A DNA stretch of 5,766 bases. It comes from Clostridiaceae bacterium. Lineage in GTDB: Bacteria > Bacillota_A > Clostridia > Acetivibrionales > Acetivibrionaceae. The translations under genes and the position numbers were made by a program. This document shows, piece after piece, positions 1 to 5,744 of the stretch. The stretch's first letter is position 1, and the number at the start of each line of letters is the position of its first letter. Where the stretch lies: NCBI GenBank assembly GCA_012513545.1, contig JAAZCB010000407.1, positions 1 through 5,766 on the forward strand. The letters run 5' to 3'. The notes under the pieces are model-generated. The model did no database searches. It had not been told where the DNA came from and was given only the letters and a program-made list of their open reading frames with translations.

Positions 1-34
1 AATGGTTGCAAAATTAGTCTTTTTTTTAACTTAG

Positions 35-136
35 CTACCAGTCTCAAAATATGGCAGTATTATACTGAATTTTATAACTGGTCTTACCAAAAAGTCTAAA
101 ATTGCCGATATTGGTTGCGGAACCGGCGGACAAACA
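35..136 (+). other. In-frame upstream extension of the methyltransferase, without a usable start
   Basis: The reading frame of the methyltransferase stays open upstream of its first ATG (137) back to a TAG stop at 32-34. This stretch clearly belongs to the protein: 98-136 encodes [13 protein letters not shown], the glycine-rich SAM-binding motif I, and 41-97 encodes a plausible preceding helix ([12 protein letters not shown]). It contains no ATG, GTG or TTG in frame; the only weak candidates are ATT at 59 and CTG at 65. A run of eight T lies at 20-27, but the stop at 32 is downstream of it, so a slip in that run alone would not restore a longer frame. The 5' end is therefore truncated or mutated, or it uses a rare start codon. 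Confidence 0.7.
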
Positions 137-730
137 ATGACATTAGGGCATAATACACCGTGCCAAATTATTGGAATTGATGTGTGGCAAGATTTTATTC
201 ATAAATTTAATCAAAATTCTATAAATCAGAATCTTCAGGATAGAGTAAAAGGCATTGTTGGAAATATGGAAAATCTTCCGTTTCAAGATGGTGAATTTGA
301 CTTGATTTGGTCAGAAGGTGCGATTTATAACATTGGATTTGAGAGAGGATTAAACGAGTGGCGAAAATTTCTGAAACAGGGCGGATATATCGCTGTTACA
401 GAAAACACTTGGTTTACCGAAGAGAGACCTGCTGAAATTCAGGAATTTTGGCAAAAAATCTATCCCGAAATAGACACAATATCGAACAAGGTTGCTCAAA
501 TGCAAAAAGCAGGTTATCTTCCGATTGTTACTTTTGTTGTCCCCGAAACTTGTTGGGCAGATTATTATTACGTTCAGCATCCCAAAATGCAAGAATCTTT
601 TCTGGAAAAGTATGGCGGCAATAAATCTGCAGAAGAATTTATAGCCTATCAGCGATATGAGGCAGAGTTATTTTGTAAATACAAGGCATATTATGGTTAT
701 GTGTTTTATATCGGAAAAAGAATCAAATAA
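137..730 (+). CDS. Class I SAM-dependent methyltransferase, 5' end damaged or mis-started
   Basis: This is a cytoplasmic Rossmann-fold methyltransferase that would transfer a methyl group from S-adenosylmethionine to an unknown, probably small-molecule, substrate. The glycine-rich motif I ([10 protein letters not shown]) is encoded at 107-136, just before this first ATG, so a protein starting here would lack part of the SAM pocket. Counting from the ATG, the acidic residue ending strand 2 is D15 (IIGIDVW). The motif around GNMENLPF (42-49) and [15 protein letters not shown] (54-68) matches the usual post-II and motif III region, followed by [11 protein letters not shown]. The C-terminal half carries the aromatic-rich tail ending in [10 protein letters not shown]. 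From memory, family members carry about 40 residues before motif I, which are not all present here. The stop lies 3 nt before the first palindromic element. The methyltransferase call is secure; whether the gene works is doubtful. Confidence 0.85.
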   Translation: MTLGHNTPCQIIGIDVWQDFIHKFNQNSINQNLQDRVKGIVGNMENLPFQDGEFDLIWSEGAIYNIGFERGLNEWRKFLKQGGYIAVTENTWFTEERPAEIQEFWQKIYPEIDTISNKVAQMQKAGYLPIVTFVVPETCWADYYYVQHPKMQESFLEKYGGNKSAEEFIAYQRYEAELFCKYKAYYGYVFYIGKRIK

Positions 731-732
731 TG

Positions 733-868
733 CCCGCCTCTAACACCGCAAATGGCCAATGGCGGGTTTTTCGGTATGCTATACTCAACTTTTTAAAAAC
801 AGTCAATGTACCTGGACAAGCAAGCGCTCTGAACTCCGCCAAATGGCCATATGCGCAAACGTTGGCGG
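733..868 (+). repeat. attC-like imperfect palindrome, element 1
   Basis: The left arm at 747-765 (CGCAAATGGCCAATGGCGG) pairs with 836-855 at 17 of 19 positions with one bulged base, around a 70-nt loop (766-835). Outside the arms, AAC (742-744) pairs with GTT (861-863), and CCGCC (734-738) pairs with GGCGG (864-868), leaving TCT (739-741) extrahelical. The right end reads AAC-GTTGGCGG, close to the attC core consensus GTTRRRY except for C at the third R. The loop contains a small GTAT-GCT-ATAC hairpin (774-784). The element starts 3 nt after the methyltransferase stop. The left half could also act as a terminator: CCCGCC (733-738) can pair with GGCGGG (761-766), which is followed by five T. 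The inverted repeat is directly visible; its role as a recombination site is inference. Confidence 0.75.
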
Positions 869-933
869 TAATTAGACTTTGTGAATCTTCTTGACTCGAT
901 ATTTCATTAATCTACAATTAAACAAACTTAGAA

Positions 934-1437
934 ATGAAAACAACGATTTCGGTTTACCTAATTATCATAGCTTCAATTTTGATATTACCAAATGTTGAAG
1001 GCCAGCTTTCAGTTGAATATGGGACGTTCAGGAAATTTTACTATAAGGATGGGCAACCTATTATTTCAAGGGAATTTTCGACTTTAATTAATTCAAATCA
1101 ATCTTCAGCCAAGGAGTATCAAAAATATAAATCTTATAATAGTATTGCATTACCTATAAGATTGGTTGGGCAATTAACTACAATTGGGATCGGAGTTTAC
1201 GAAATGTACACTCTTATTCAAAATAGGGGAGGGGGCTCACCATATGCCTATGTTAAACCATTAATTATTGGATCGGGTATCTGGTGCCTTAGTATTCCAT
1301 TCACCTTAATTTCACAATCACACTTAAAAAAATCAATAAAAATTTATAATTCAACTCCACAATCAGGAATAAATTCTGAAGTCGAGATTTACTTTGGTTT
1401 GACAGGTGACGGTATGGGGTTTTATTTGAGCTTTTAA
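934..1437 (+). CDS. Secreted or membrane-associated protein of unknown function
   Basis: I do not recognise a named family. The 167-residue product starts with a good Sec signal peptide: K2, a hydrophobic core at residues 5-19, and a likely cut after VEG (residue 23, before Q24). Two further hydrophobic stretches follow at about 70-95 (ALPIRLVGQLTTIGIGVY) and 107-127 (VKPLIIGSGIWCLSIPFTLI), separated by the glycine-rich turn RGGGSP. Near the end, SHLKKSIKIYNS (129-140) resembles a tail motif I have seen in uncharacterised Bacteroidota envelope proteins; that is recollection, not a search. The final 20 residues alternate polar and hydrophobic and end in a phenylalanine (FYLSF), as beta-barrel or envelope strands often do. 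The ATG follows an AT-rich leader with no Shine-Dalgarno. It stands alone between two palindromic elements, beginning about 72 nt after the first core. Confidence 0.8.
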   Translation: MKTTISVYLIIIASILILPNVEGQLSVEYGTFRKFYYKDGQPIISREFSTLINSNQSSAKEYQKYKSYNSIALPIRLVGQLTTIGIGVYEMYTLIQNRGGGSPYAYVKPLIIGSGIWCLSIPFTLISQSHLKKSIKIYNSTPQSGINSEVEIYFGLTGDGMGFYLSF

Positions 1438-1455
1438 TTTTAGAATTAGTATCAT

Positions 1456-1587
1456 GCCGGGAACGGTGAAATTAAGAGCAGTAATTGCCTATCTTTATTT
1501 CAAGAACAAGCAATTTCTTCATTGCTTCCATCCTGATTTAAATATTTTTAGATCGAACAAATTATCCTCATACAACTGACCGTTGGC
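1456..1587 (+). repeat. attC-like imperfect palindrome, element 2 (degenerate stem)
   Basis: GCC (1456-1458) pairs with GGC (1585-1587), with GGG (1459-1461) left extrahelical, and AACGGT (1462-1467) pairs with ACCGTT (1579-1584). After an asymmetric internal loop, GAG (1475-1477) pairs with CTC (1567-1569) and TAATT (1481-1485) with AATTA (1560-1564), leaving a 74-nt loop. Inside the loop, AAGCAAT (1508-1514) and ATTGCTT (1521-1527) form a 7-bp hairpin. The right core is GTTGGCT (1582-1588). The outer layout, including the three extra bases between GCC and AAC, matches element 1, while the arm sequence is unrelated. The inner stem is weaker than in the other elements, so this copy is supported mainly by its shared outer design and loop length. 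Confidence 0.6.
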
Positions 1588-1624
1588 TGCAAGGTTGACG
1601 ACACACTATACTTTAAATAGAAAG

Positions 1625-2731
1625 ATGAAAAGAAAAATGACAATAACACTACTATTAATAACTGTCCTGATTGTTGTTACAGCTTGTGCTTTACGACGAC
1701 CACAATTCGGAAAACAACCTTCCGGTGTAAGATTGGAAATAATACAGCGTTCATCCAACTTCACAGATGGTGCATTCCAGAATGTAACCCCCACGTCTTT
1801 TTCAATAAATTTCCGGGAAACAATCAGAGAGTTGCTATTCAATAATAACAAACAGGCAAAGCCAAGCGATGAAATTCCAACTATTAGAACTGACCTTATG
1901 GCAATAAATCCAGATAAAAACATATTTGTATGGTTCGGACATTCTTCATATTTGTTACAAGTAAATGGCATCAGGTTTCTTATCGACCCCGTTATAAATA
2001 ATCACGCCTCGCCTGTATCATTTATAAACAGAGCATTTATGGGAACAAATATTTATACTCCATATGATATTCCACCTGTTGATTATTTGCTTATTACACA
2101 CGACCATTATGATCACCTGGATTACAAAACCGTTACCGCTCTGCGACACAAAATTGACACGGTTATCTGCCCATTAGGTGTTGGTGCACATTTTGAACAT
2201 TGGGGTTTCAACAAAAACATAATCATAGAAAAAGATTGGAATCAAACCATTCACATTGCAAACCAAAGCACTGTGCATACCGTAACGTCAAGACATTTTT
2301 CGGGCAGAGGTTTGAAACGAAATCAAACCCTTTGGAATTCCTATGTGTTGCAAACGCCTGATTTCAAGATTTTCATAGGTTGCGACGGTGGTTACGGCAG
2401 TCATTTTTTAGACATAGCCGAACAGTTTGCTCCATTCGACCTTGTCTTTCTCGAAAATGGTCAATATAACCGACTATGGCCAAACGTGCACGCTTATCCT
2501 GAAGAAACCATAAAAATAGCTCAGGAGTTGCAGGCAAAACAAATAATGCCGATACATTCGGCAAAGTTTTCCATATCCTCACACGATTGGGACGAGCCGT
2601 TAAAACGGATTACAGAATTGGGCGATAGCTTAAACCTAATCATACTTACCCCCATTATAGGCGAGTTGGTCAATATAACCGACACGACTCAAATTTTTAC
2701 ACGATGGTGGAAAAATATAGGACAGAAATAA
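1625..2731 (+). CDS. Metallo-beta-lactamase-fold hydrolase, lipoprotein (NAPE-PLD/UlaG-like)
   Basis: This 368-residue protein is a predicted zinc-dependent hydrolase of the Lactamase_B_2 type, related to NAPE-hydrolysing phospholipase D and UlaG-like enzymes; its substrate cannot be read from sequence. It begins with a lipoprotein signal: KRK at 2-4, a hydrophobic core, then lipobox VTAC with the lipidated cysteine at C21, so it should sit in the periplasm or on a membrane. The fold opens with VWFGHSSYLLQVNG and FLIDPV. Metal ligands are the HDHYDH motif at 159-164, then H224 (TSRHFSGRG), D254 (GCDGGYG) and H311 (PIHSAKF), a complete two-metal set. ATG 1625 is preferred over an in-frame TTG at 1583, because that TTG lies inside the GTTGGCT core of element 2 and would put 14 charged or polar residues before the signal peptide. 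AGAAAG just upstream is a modest ribosome-binding sequence. Confidence 0.9.
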   Translation: MKRKMTITLLLITVLIVVTACALRRPQFGKQPSGVRLEIIQRSSNFTDGAFQNVTPTSFSINFRETIRELLFNNNKQAKPSDEIPTIRTDLMAINPDKNIFVWFGHSSYLLQVNGIRFLIDPVINNHASPVSFINRAFMGTNIYTPYDIPPVDYLLITHDHYDHLDYKTVTALRHKIDTVICPLGVGAHFEHWGFNKNIIIEKDWNQTIHIANQSTVHTVTSRHFSGRGLKRNQTLWNSYVLQTPDFKIFIGCDGGYGSHFLDIAEQFAPFDLVFLENGQYNRLWPNVHAYPEETIKIAQELQAKQIMPIHSAKFSISSHDWDEPLKRITELGDSLNLIILTPIIGELVNITDTTQIFTRWWKNIGQK

Positions 2732-2798
2732 AATTTGTGTATATTTTGAAATTGTAGAAACCTCTAAAACGAATATGAGAAAATAATAAAACCCAGTA

Positions 2799-2928
2799 GC
2801 CAACATCGTTTATAAAACATTGGGGTATAAATGGTTATTCTTAAACTACTGCCCCGTATCAGCGTTTGTGTCGGTGGATAGTGACGAAGCCCGCAATCCC
2901 CAACGTTTCATACACGCGGCCATTAGCC
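2799..2928 (+). repeat. attC-like imperfect palindrome, element 3 (altered core)
   Basis: The left arm 2807-2825 (CGTTTATAAAACATTGGGG) pairs with 2898-2916 (CCCCAACGTTTCATACACG) at 16 of 19 positions around a 72-nt loop. Two of the three mismatches (A with C) become T-G wobbles on the opposite strand, so the bottom strand folds better (18 of 19) than the top. On the left, GCCAAC (2799-2804) sits 2 nt outside the arm. On the right, a 5-nt spacer leads to ATTAGCC (2922-2928), where the other elements have GTTGGC. Spacer lengths of 2 nt left and 5 nt right equal those of element 1. The element begins 68 nt after the hydrolase stop. The G-to-A change at the core would be expected to impair an integrase site. 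Confidence 0.7.
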
Positions 2929-2970
2929 ATAAGCCTAAAATCCACTCACTTAGATAATTCTAGATTAAAA

Positions 2971-3459
2971 ATGAAAACAGTCACATTTGTACTAGCGATT
3001 TCTCTTTTCAGCACTAAAACTCTTGGACAAAATCAGGAAATGCCAGACTTTTACCTTGATGGGGAAAAAATTAATATTGAAAAGGTTCATATTAATCCTC
3101 AGATGATTGATTCCATTAAGATTCAAAAAAATGTGGATGGTGGTAATGTAATTATTTCCTCAAAAAGCAAATTGAATTTCTATACCTTGAATGATATTAT
3201 TAAAGAATTTTCTGAGTTCAACAATCAAGAAATGAAGTTCTTATTTAAAATAGATACAACATTCACTATTGATACTACGGGAGTACTCATCGACAAATCA
3301 TTTTTTATTTATGTGAACTCATTCAATATCTCAAAAGCATCATACATAAATAACAAATGTAATGACTTAACAATAATTGAAATTACACTTTTGGATAAAG
3401 AAAGAGAACCGCAAATTAGAATTAGAGGTGAGGATCTTTTAAAGAAGATAGAAAATTAA
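2971..3459 (+). CDS. Small secreted protein with a TonB-plug-like segment, function unknown
   Basis: The product is 162 residues long. It starts with a Sec signal peptide (K2, hydrophobic core 4-14, likely cleavage after TLG at residue 19). The mature N-terminus, residues 25-65, reads PDFYLDGEKINIEKVHINPQ then MIDSIKIQKN...GGNVIISSK. This resembles the plug-domain pattern of Bacteroidota TonB-dependent receptors and BlaR1-like proteins, in which a short strand, a turn and the phrase 'xxIxSIxVxK...G.GVIxIxxK' recur. No barrel follows; the remainder is a mixed polar region ending in GEDLLKKIEN. A role as a free envelope or adaptor protein is possible but not shown. ATG 2971 is chosen over an in-frame TTG at 2866, which lies inside the loop of element 3 and would mask the signal peptide. 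The start has an AT-rich leader only. Confidence 0.8.
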   Translation: MKTVTFVLAISLFSTKTLGQNQEMPDFYLDGEKINIEKVHINPQMIDSIKIQKNVDGGNVIISSKSKLNFYTLNDIIKEFSEFNNQEMKFLFKIDTTFTIDTTGVLIDKSFFIYVNSFNISKASYINNKCNDLTIIEITLLDKEREPQIRIRGEDLLKKIEN

Positions 3460-3470
3460 ATAGGTCAGTG

Positions 3471-3599
3471 GCTAAAACCGGGTAAAGTCCATCGCCGGCT
3501 TTGTGCTATGGCGAGTATTAGATCATTTAATTTCCTATTTTGTACCCGTACAAGTGGGACTCCGAACCAGGCAACGGGCTTTACTCGAACACGTTGGGC
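3471..3599 (+). repeat. attC-like imperfect palindrome, element 4
   Basis: The left arm 3480-3496 (GGGTAAAGTCCATCGCC) pairs with 3570-3586 (GGCAACGGGCTTTACTC): 13 Watson-Crick pairs plus two wobbles out of 17, around a 73-nt loop. On the left, GCTAAAAC (3471-3478) precedes the arm by 1 nt. On the right, a 6-nt spacer leads to GTTGGGC (3593-3599), a perfect match to the attC core consensus GTTRRRY and continuing as GTTAT. A short palindrome, TTGTAC-CC-GTACAA (3540-3553), sits in the loop. The element starts 12 nt after the preceding stop codon. This copy has the best core match of the four. Confidence 0.75.
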
Positions 3600-3605
3600 G
3601 TTATG

Positions 3606-3635
3606 TTTGAATTACCCCTGAGACACATATTTTTT
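3606..3635 (+). promoter_or_regulatory. Possible Bacteroidota-type promoter for the flavodoxin/AraC pair
   Basis: TTTG at 3606-3609 is followed after 18 nt by TATTTTTT at 3628-3635, which matches the Bacteroidota -7 box TAnnTTTG at five of six fixed positions. It would place a transcript start about 75 nt before the ATG at 3717. In AT-rich DNA such matches occur by chance, so this is a weak call. Its position just past the core of element 4 would make it a promoter carried within the cassette. Confidence 0.3.
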
Positions 3636-3716
3636 ACCTGAAACCGGATTTAATAGCAAATTTGGAAAACCAGTCATTGCATTAATCAGTTTAGTTTTAC
3701 AGAAATAATTAGGCAA

Positions 3717-4763
3717 ATGACAAGAACAATTATACATTATTTTACAGGTACCGGCAATACCGCTCATTCTGTAAAAATGATAGCCGAACAACTACAAAGC
3801 AATGGACATGAAGTTAAAATCTGTAATGTAAAAAAAGATGTTTTGCCTCCCGATGAGCTTGTTAATTATCATATTATCGCTTTTCCGGTTCTAAGCTGGG
3901 CTGCTCCGGTCATGATGAAACAATACGTTAAGAGAATGCCCATATCAGAAGGTGCCAAAATAGCCATTCTCGCCGTAAACGGTGCGGTTATTCGCGATGG
4001 CAAAATAGTAAAAGGCTTTACCGGTCAGGCACTTGAAGAAATCTCAAATATCCTCAGGCGAAAAAAATATGATGTTTTTTTAACAGGCAATGCTTCTTTC
4101 CCCGATAACTGGACACAATTCTTTAACCCTTCAAAAAAGGAGGATGCAGAAATTATTTTTCCTTTGGGAGAAGCCGATGTCAGGCAATTTATTTCTGGTT
4201 TCATCCATGAAAAAAGGGATACTTATCGTTGTGGGTTATGGAACAAAATCTGGACATATCTGACCTCCATCCTTTTTGGCTATATCGGGCGCCGGGTATT
4301 GGGCAAATTTTATATAGCCGATGAACATTGCACAGGTTGTGGAATTTGTGAAAGAACATGTCCGGCAAAAACCATCAGAATGTCTGGCAAAAAACCTTTT
4401 TGGACAAGCACCTGTGAAGACTGTAACCGATGTATCAATTTATGTCCGGAACAATCAATCCAGGTTTCAGTGCCTCTGTTTATACTTCAGTCCATTATAA
4501 ATATAAGCCTCACCGTTTGGACAATCTGGGCAATTCTTATATATGTTCCTGAATGGATTCAAACGAATCAGGTTTTCTTAGTTTGTTCCGAAATTATATT
4601 TATTATCCTGGCAACCATTATTCTTCTATGGTTGTGCATTGTACCTATTGACGCATTTTTTCGGTTCTTGCTCAGAAATATAAATATCCGGCGCTTTTTT
4701 AGCAAAAGTTATACAAAGCGTTTCAGGCGCTATATCGCCCCGGGCTTTAAACCATTAAAATAG
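3717..4763 (+). CDS. EFR1-type flavodoxin/2x[4Fe-4S] ferredoxin, membrane-anchored
   Basis: This 348-residue redox protein combines three parts. Residues 1 to about 165 are a flavodoxin-like domain with the FMN phosphate loop TGTGNT at 10-15 and the IIAFPVLSWAAP strand-loop that follows in this family. Residues 205-243 hold two ferredoxin motifs, each CxxCxxCxxxCP: C205, C208, C211, C215 and C233, C236, C239, C243, ligating two [4Fe-4S] clusters. Residues about 255-277 and 286-309 are hydrophobic helices that should anchor the protein in the inner membrane, followed by a very basic tail (NIRRFFSKSYTKRFRRY) expected on the cytoplasmic side. It probably shuttles electrons between FMN and iron-sulfur clusters at the membrane; partner and substrate are unknown. 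An AraC/GyrI regulator begins 39 nt downstream. The domain call is secure, the biological role is not. Confidence 0.9.
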   Translation: MTRTIIHYFTGTGNTAHSVKMIAEQLQSNGHEVKICNVKKDVLPPDELVNYHIIAFPVLSWAAPVMMKQYVKRMPISEGAKIAILAVNGAVIRDGKIVKGFTGQALEEISNILRRKKYDVFLTGNASFPDNWTQFFNPSKKEDAEIIFPLGEADVRQFISGFIHEKRDTYRCGLWNKIWTYLTSILFGYIGRRVLGKFYIADEHCTGCGICERTCPAKTIRMSGKKPFWTSTCEDCNRCINLCPEQSIQVSVPLFILQSIINISLTVWTIWAILIYVPEWIQTNQVFLVCSEIIFIILATIILLWLCIVPIDAFFRFLLRNINIRRFFSKSYTKRFRRYIAPGFKPLK

Positions 4764-4771
4764 ATCATATT

Positions 4772-4802
4772 CAGGTTTTTTATATTTGTATAAAAAAGCC
4801 TG
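4772..4802 (+). promoter_or_regulatory. AT-rich stem-loop abutting the regulator's start codon
   Basis: CAGGTTTTTTATA (4772-4784) and TATAAAAAAGCCTG (4789-4802) are an inverted repeat of 13 pairs with a single bulged G (4798) and a four-base loop, TTTG. The right arm ends directly at ATG 4803. The centre contains TATATTTG (4781-4788), a perfect match to the Bacteroidota -7 box, but I see no TTTG at the expected distance upstream. It could be a terminator of the flavodoxin transcript, an operator, or an RNA hairpin limiting translation of the regulator; the sequence alone does not decide. Confidence 0.5.
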
Positions 4803-5678
4803 ATGCCTAAAGAGGAGACATTGAAATACTATGAGAACAAAGTAAAAGATGTTGTTCTGTATATACAAAATAATCTGGACAAAGACTTAAATGTTAAAAT
4901 ATTAGCTGAGCGATCGAATATTTCCTTTTTTCATTTTCATCGGATTATAAAAGCATGCCTTGGCATTCCGCTCGGAACTTATATTAATCAGTTGAGACTC
5001 GATACAGCTGCAAAGATTATCAGGTATTCCAATGAAAATATTTATCAGATAGCGTTAAAAGTAGGATACAACGATTTGTCTGCTTTCTCAAAATCATTTA
5101 CAAAAGAGTTTGGTGTTACTCCATCAGAATATAGGATTAATGATGAAAGTTTAATTAACAGTAGTGTTGATTTCCTCTGTAACAAAAACACCGTTGAGAA
5201 GTACAAACTAAATCCTAAAATTAAAATTGTTTCTCAGCGACGGGTAGCTTTCATTGAAATTAAAGGAAAATATGGAGGCGATGAAAGCCACAAGGCTTGG
5301 GACAAAATAGTGGATTTTGCAAAAGCCGGTAAGATTTTAGGTTGGAACACAGAGGCATTCAGCATCTATTATGACGATCCGGAAGTAGCAGGAGTTGATA
5401 ATTGCCTATTTGATTGTTGCCTTACTCTCAGGAAAAGTGTCGCACCCTCGGAATGGGTTAATATTAAACAAATAGAAGGTGGGAAGTATCTTGTATTTCG
5501 ATACAAAGGACCGTATGAAAACCTTTGGGATGTATACAACCTTATTTTTCAGAAATATATCGTACTCCTTAACAAATATAGAGTAAGAGACTCTCCGGTT
5601 CTTGAAAAATATATAAAATACTCTGTTAAAACAAAACCGGAGAATTTAATTACCGAAATTTATATACCAATTGAATAA
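4803..5678 (+). CDS. AraC-family transcriptional regulator with C-terminal GyrI-like domain
   Basis: This 291-residue protein belongs to the Rob/SoxS-like group that joins an N-terminal AraC DNA-binding domain to a GyrI-like (SOUL/BmrR-type) small-molecule-binding domain. Residues about 10-111 hold the two helix-turn-helix units: VKILAERSNISFFHFHRIIK (31-50) and IYQIALKVGYNDLSAFSKSF (80-99), closing with the signature FGVTPSEYR (103-111). Residues about 139-290 form the GyrI-like domain, with VAFIEIKGKYGG at 148-159, EGGKYLVFRYKGPYENL at 225-241, and the terminal strand ITEIYIPI. Such proteins sense hydrophobic or cationic compounds and activate nearby genes, so control of the upstream flavodoxin/ferredoxin is a reasonable inference. 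No Shine-Dalgarno is visible; the start is preceded by the 4772-4802 stem-loop. Length is normal for the family and the gene looks intact. Confidence 0.92.
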   Translation: MPKEETLKYYENKVKDVVLYIQNNLDKDLNVKILAERSNISFFHFHRIIKACLGIPLGTYINQLRLDTAAKIIRYSNENIYQIALKVGYNDLSAFSKSFTKEFGVTPSEYRINDESLINSSVDFLCNKNTVEKYKLNPKIKIVSQRRVAFIEIKGKYGGDESHKAWDKIVDFAKAGKILGWNTEAFSIYYDDPEVAGVDNCLFDCCLTLRKSVAPSEWVNIKQIEGGKYLVFRYKGPYENLWDVYNLIFQKYIVLLNKYRVRDSPVLEKYIKYSVKTKPENLITEIYIPIE

Positions 5679-5744
5679 TTCGATTAAACATAAGGGTTAC
5701 AAAAATCTGATTGACAATATTTGTTTTATATGACTATCGGTAAT

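Noticed and set aside
350..592. Open frame on the minus strand opposite the methyltransferase
   Set aside because: It lies wholly within a strongly supported + strand coding region, and its translation shows no recognisable domain.
733..771. Simple rho-independent terminator after the methyltransferase
   Set aside because: CCCGCC...GGCGGG plus five T could terminate transcription, but the 22-nt loop is large and the longer pairing with 836-855 explains the sequence better. Dual use is possible, so it is mentioned under element 1 only.
1606..1971. Minus-strand open frame opposite the start of the hydrolase gene
   Set aside because: It is the antisense of the lipoprotein signal and early enzyme region; the + strand motifs are unambiguous.
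2373..2582. Minus-strand open frame opposite the 3' part of the hydrolase gene
   Set aside because: It is short, has no motif, and sits opposite conserved metal-binding residues.
733..3599. CRISPR array or insertion-sequence ends as the explanation for the repeated spacers
   Set aside because: The elements are 600-1340 nt apart with unrelated arm sequences, so they are not direct repeats; there is no transposase and no target-site duplication visible.
5711..5737. Sigma-70-like promoter TTGACA near the window end
   Set aside because: There is no good -10 box at the right spacing, E. coli-type boxes are not the norm in Bacteroidota, and no gene follows inside the window.
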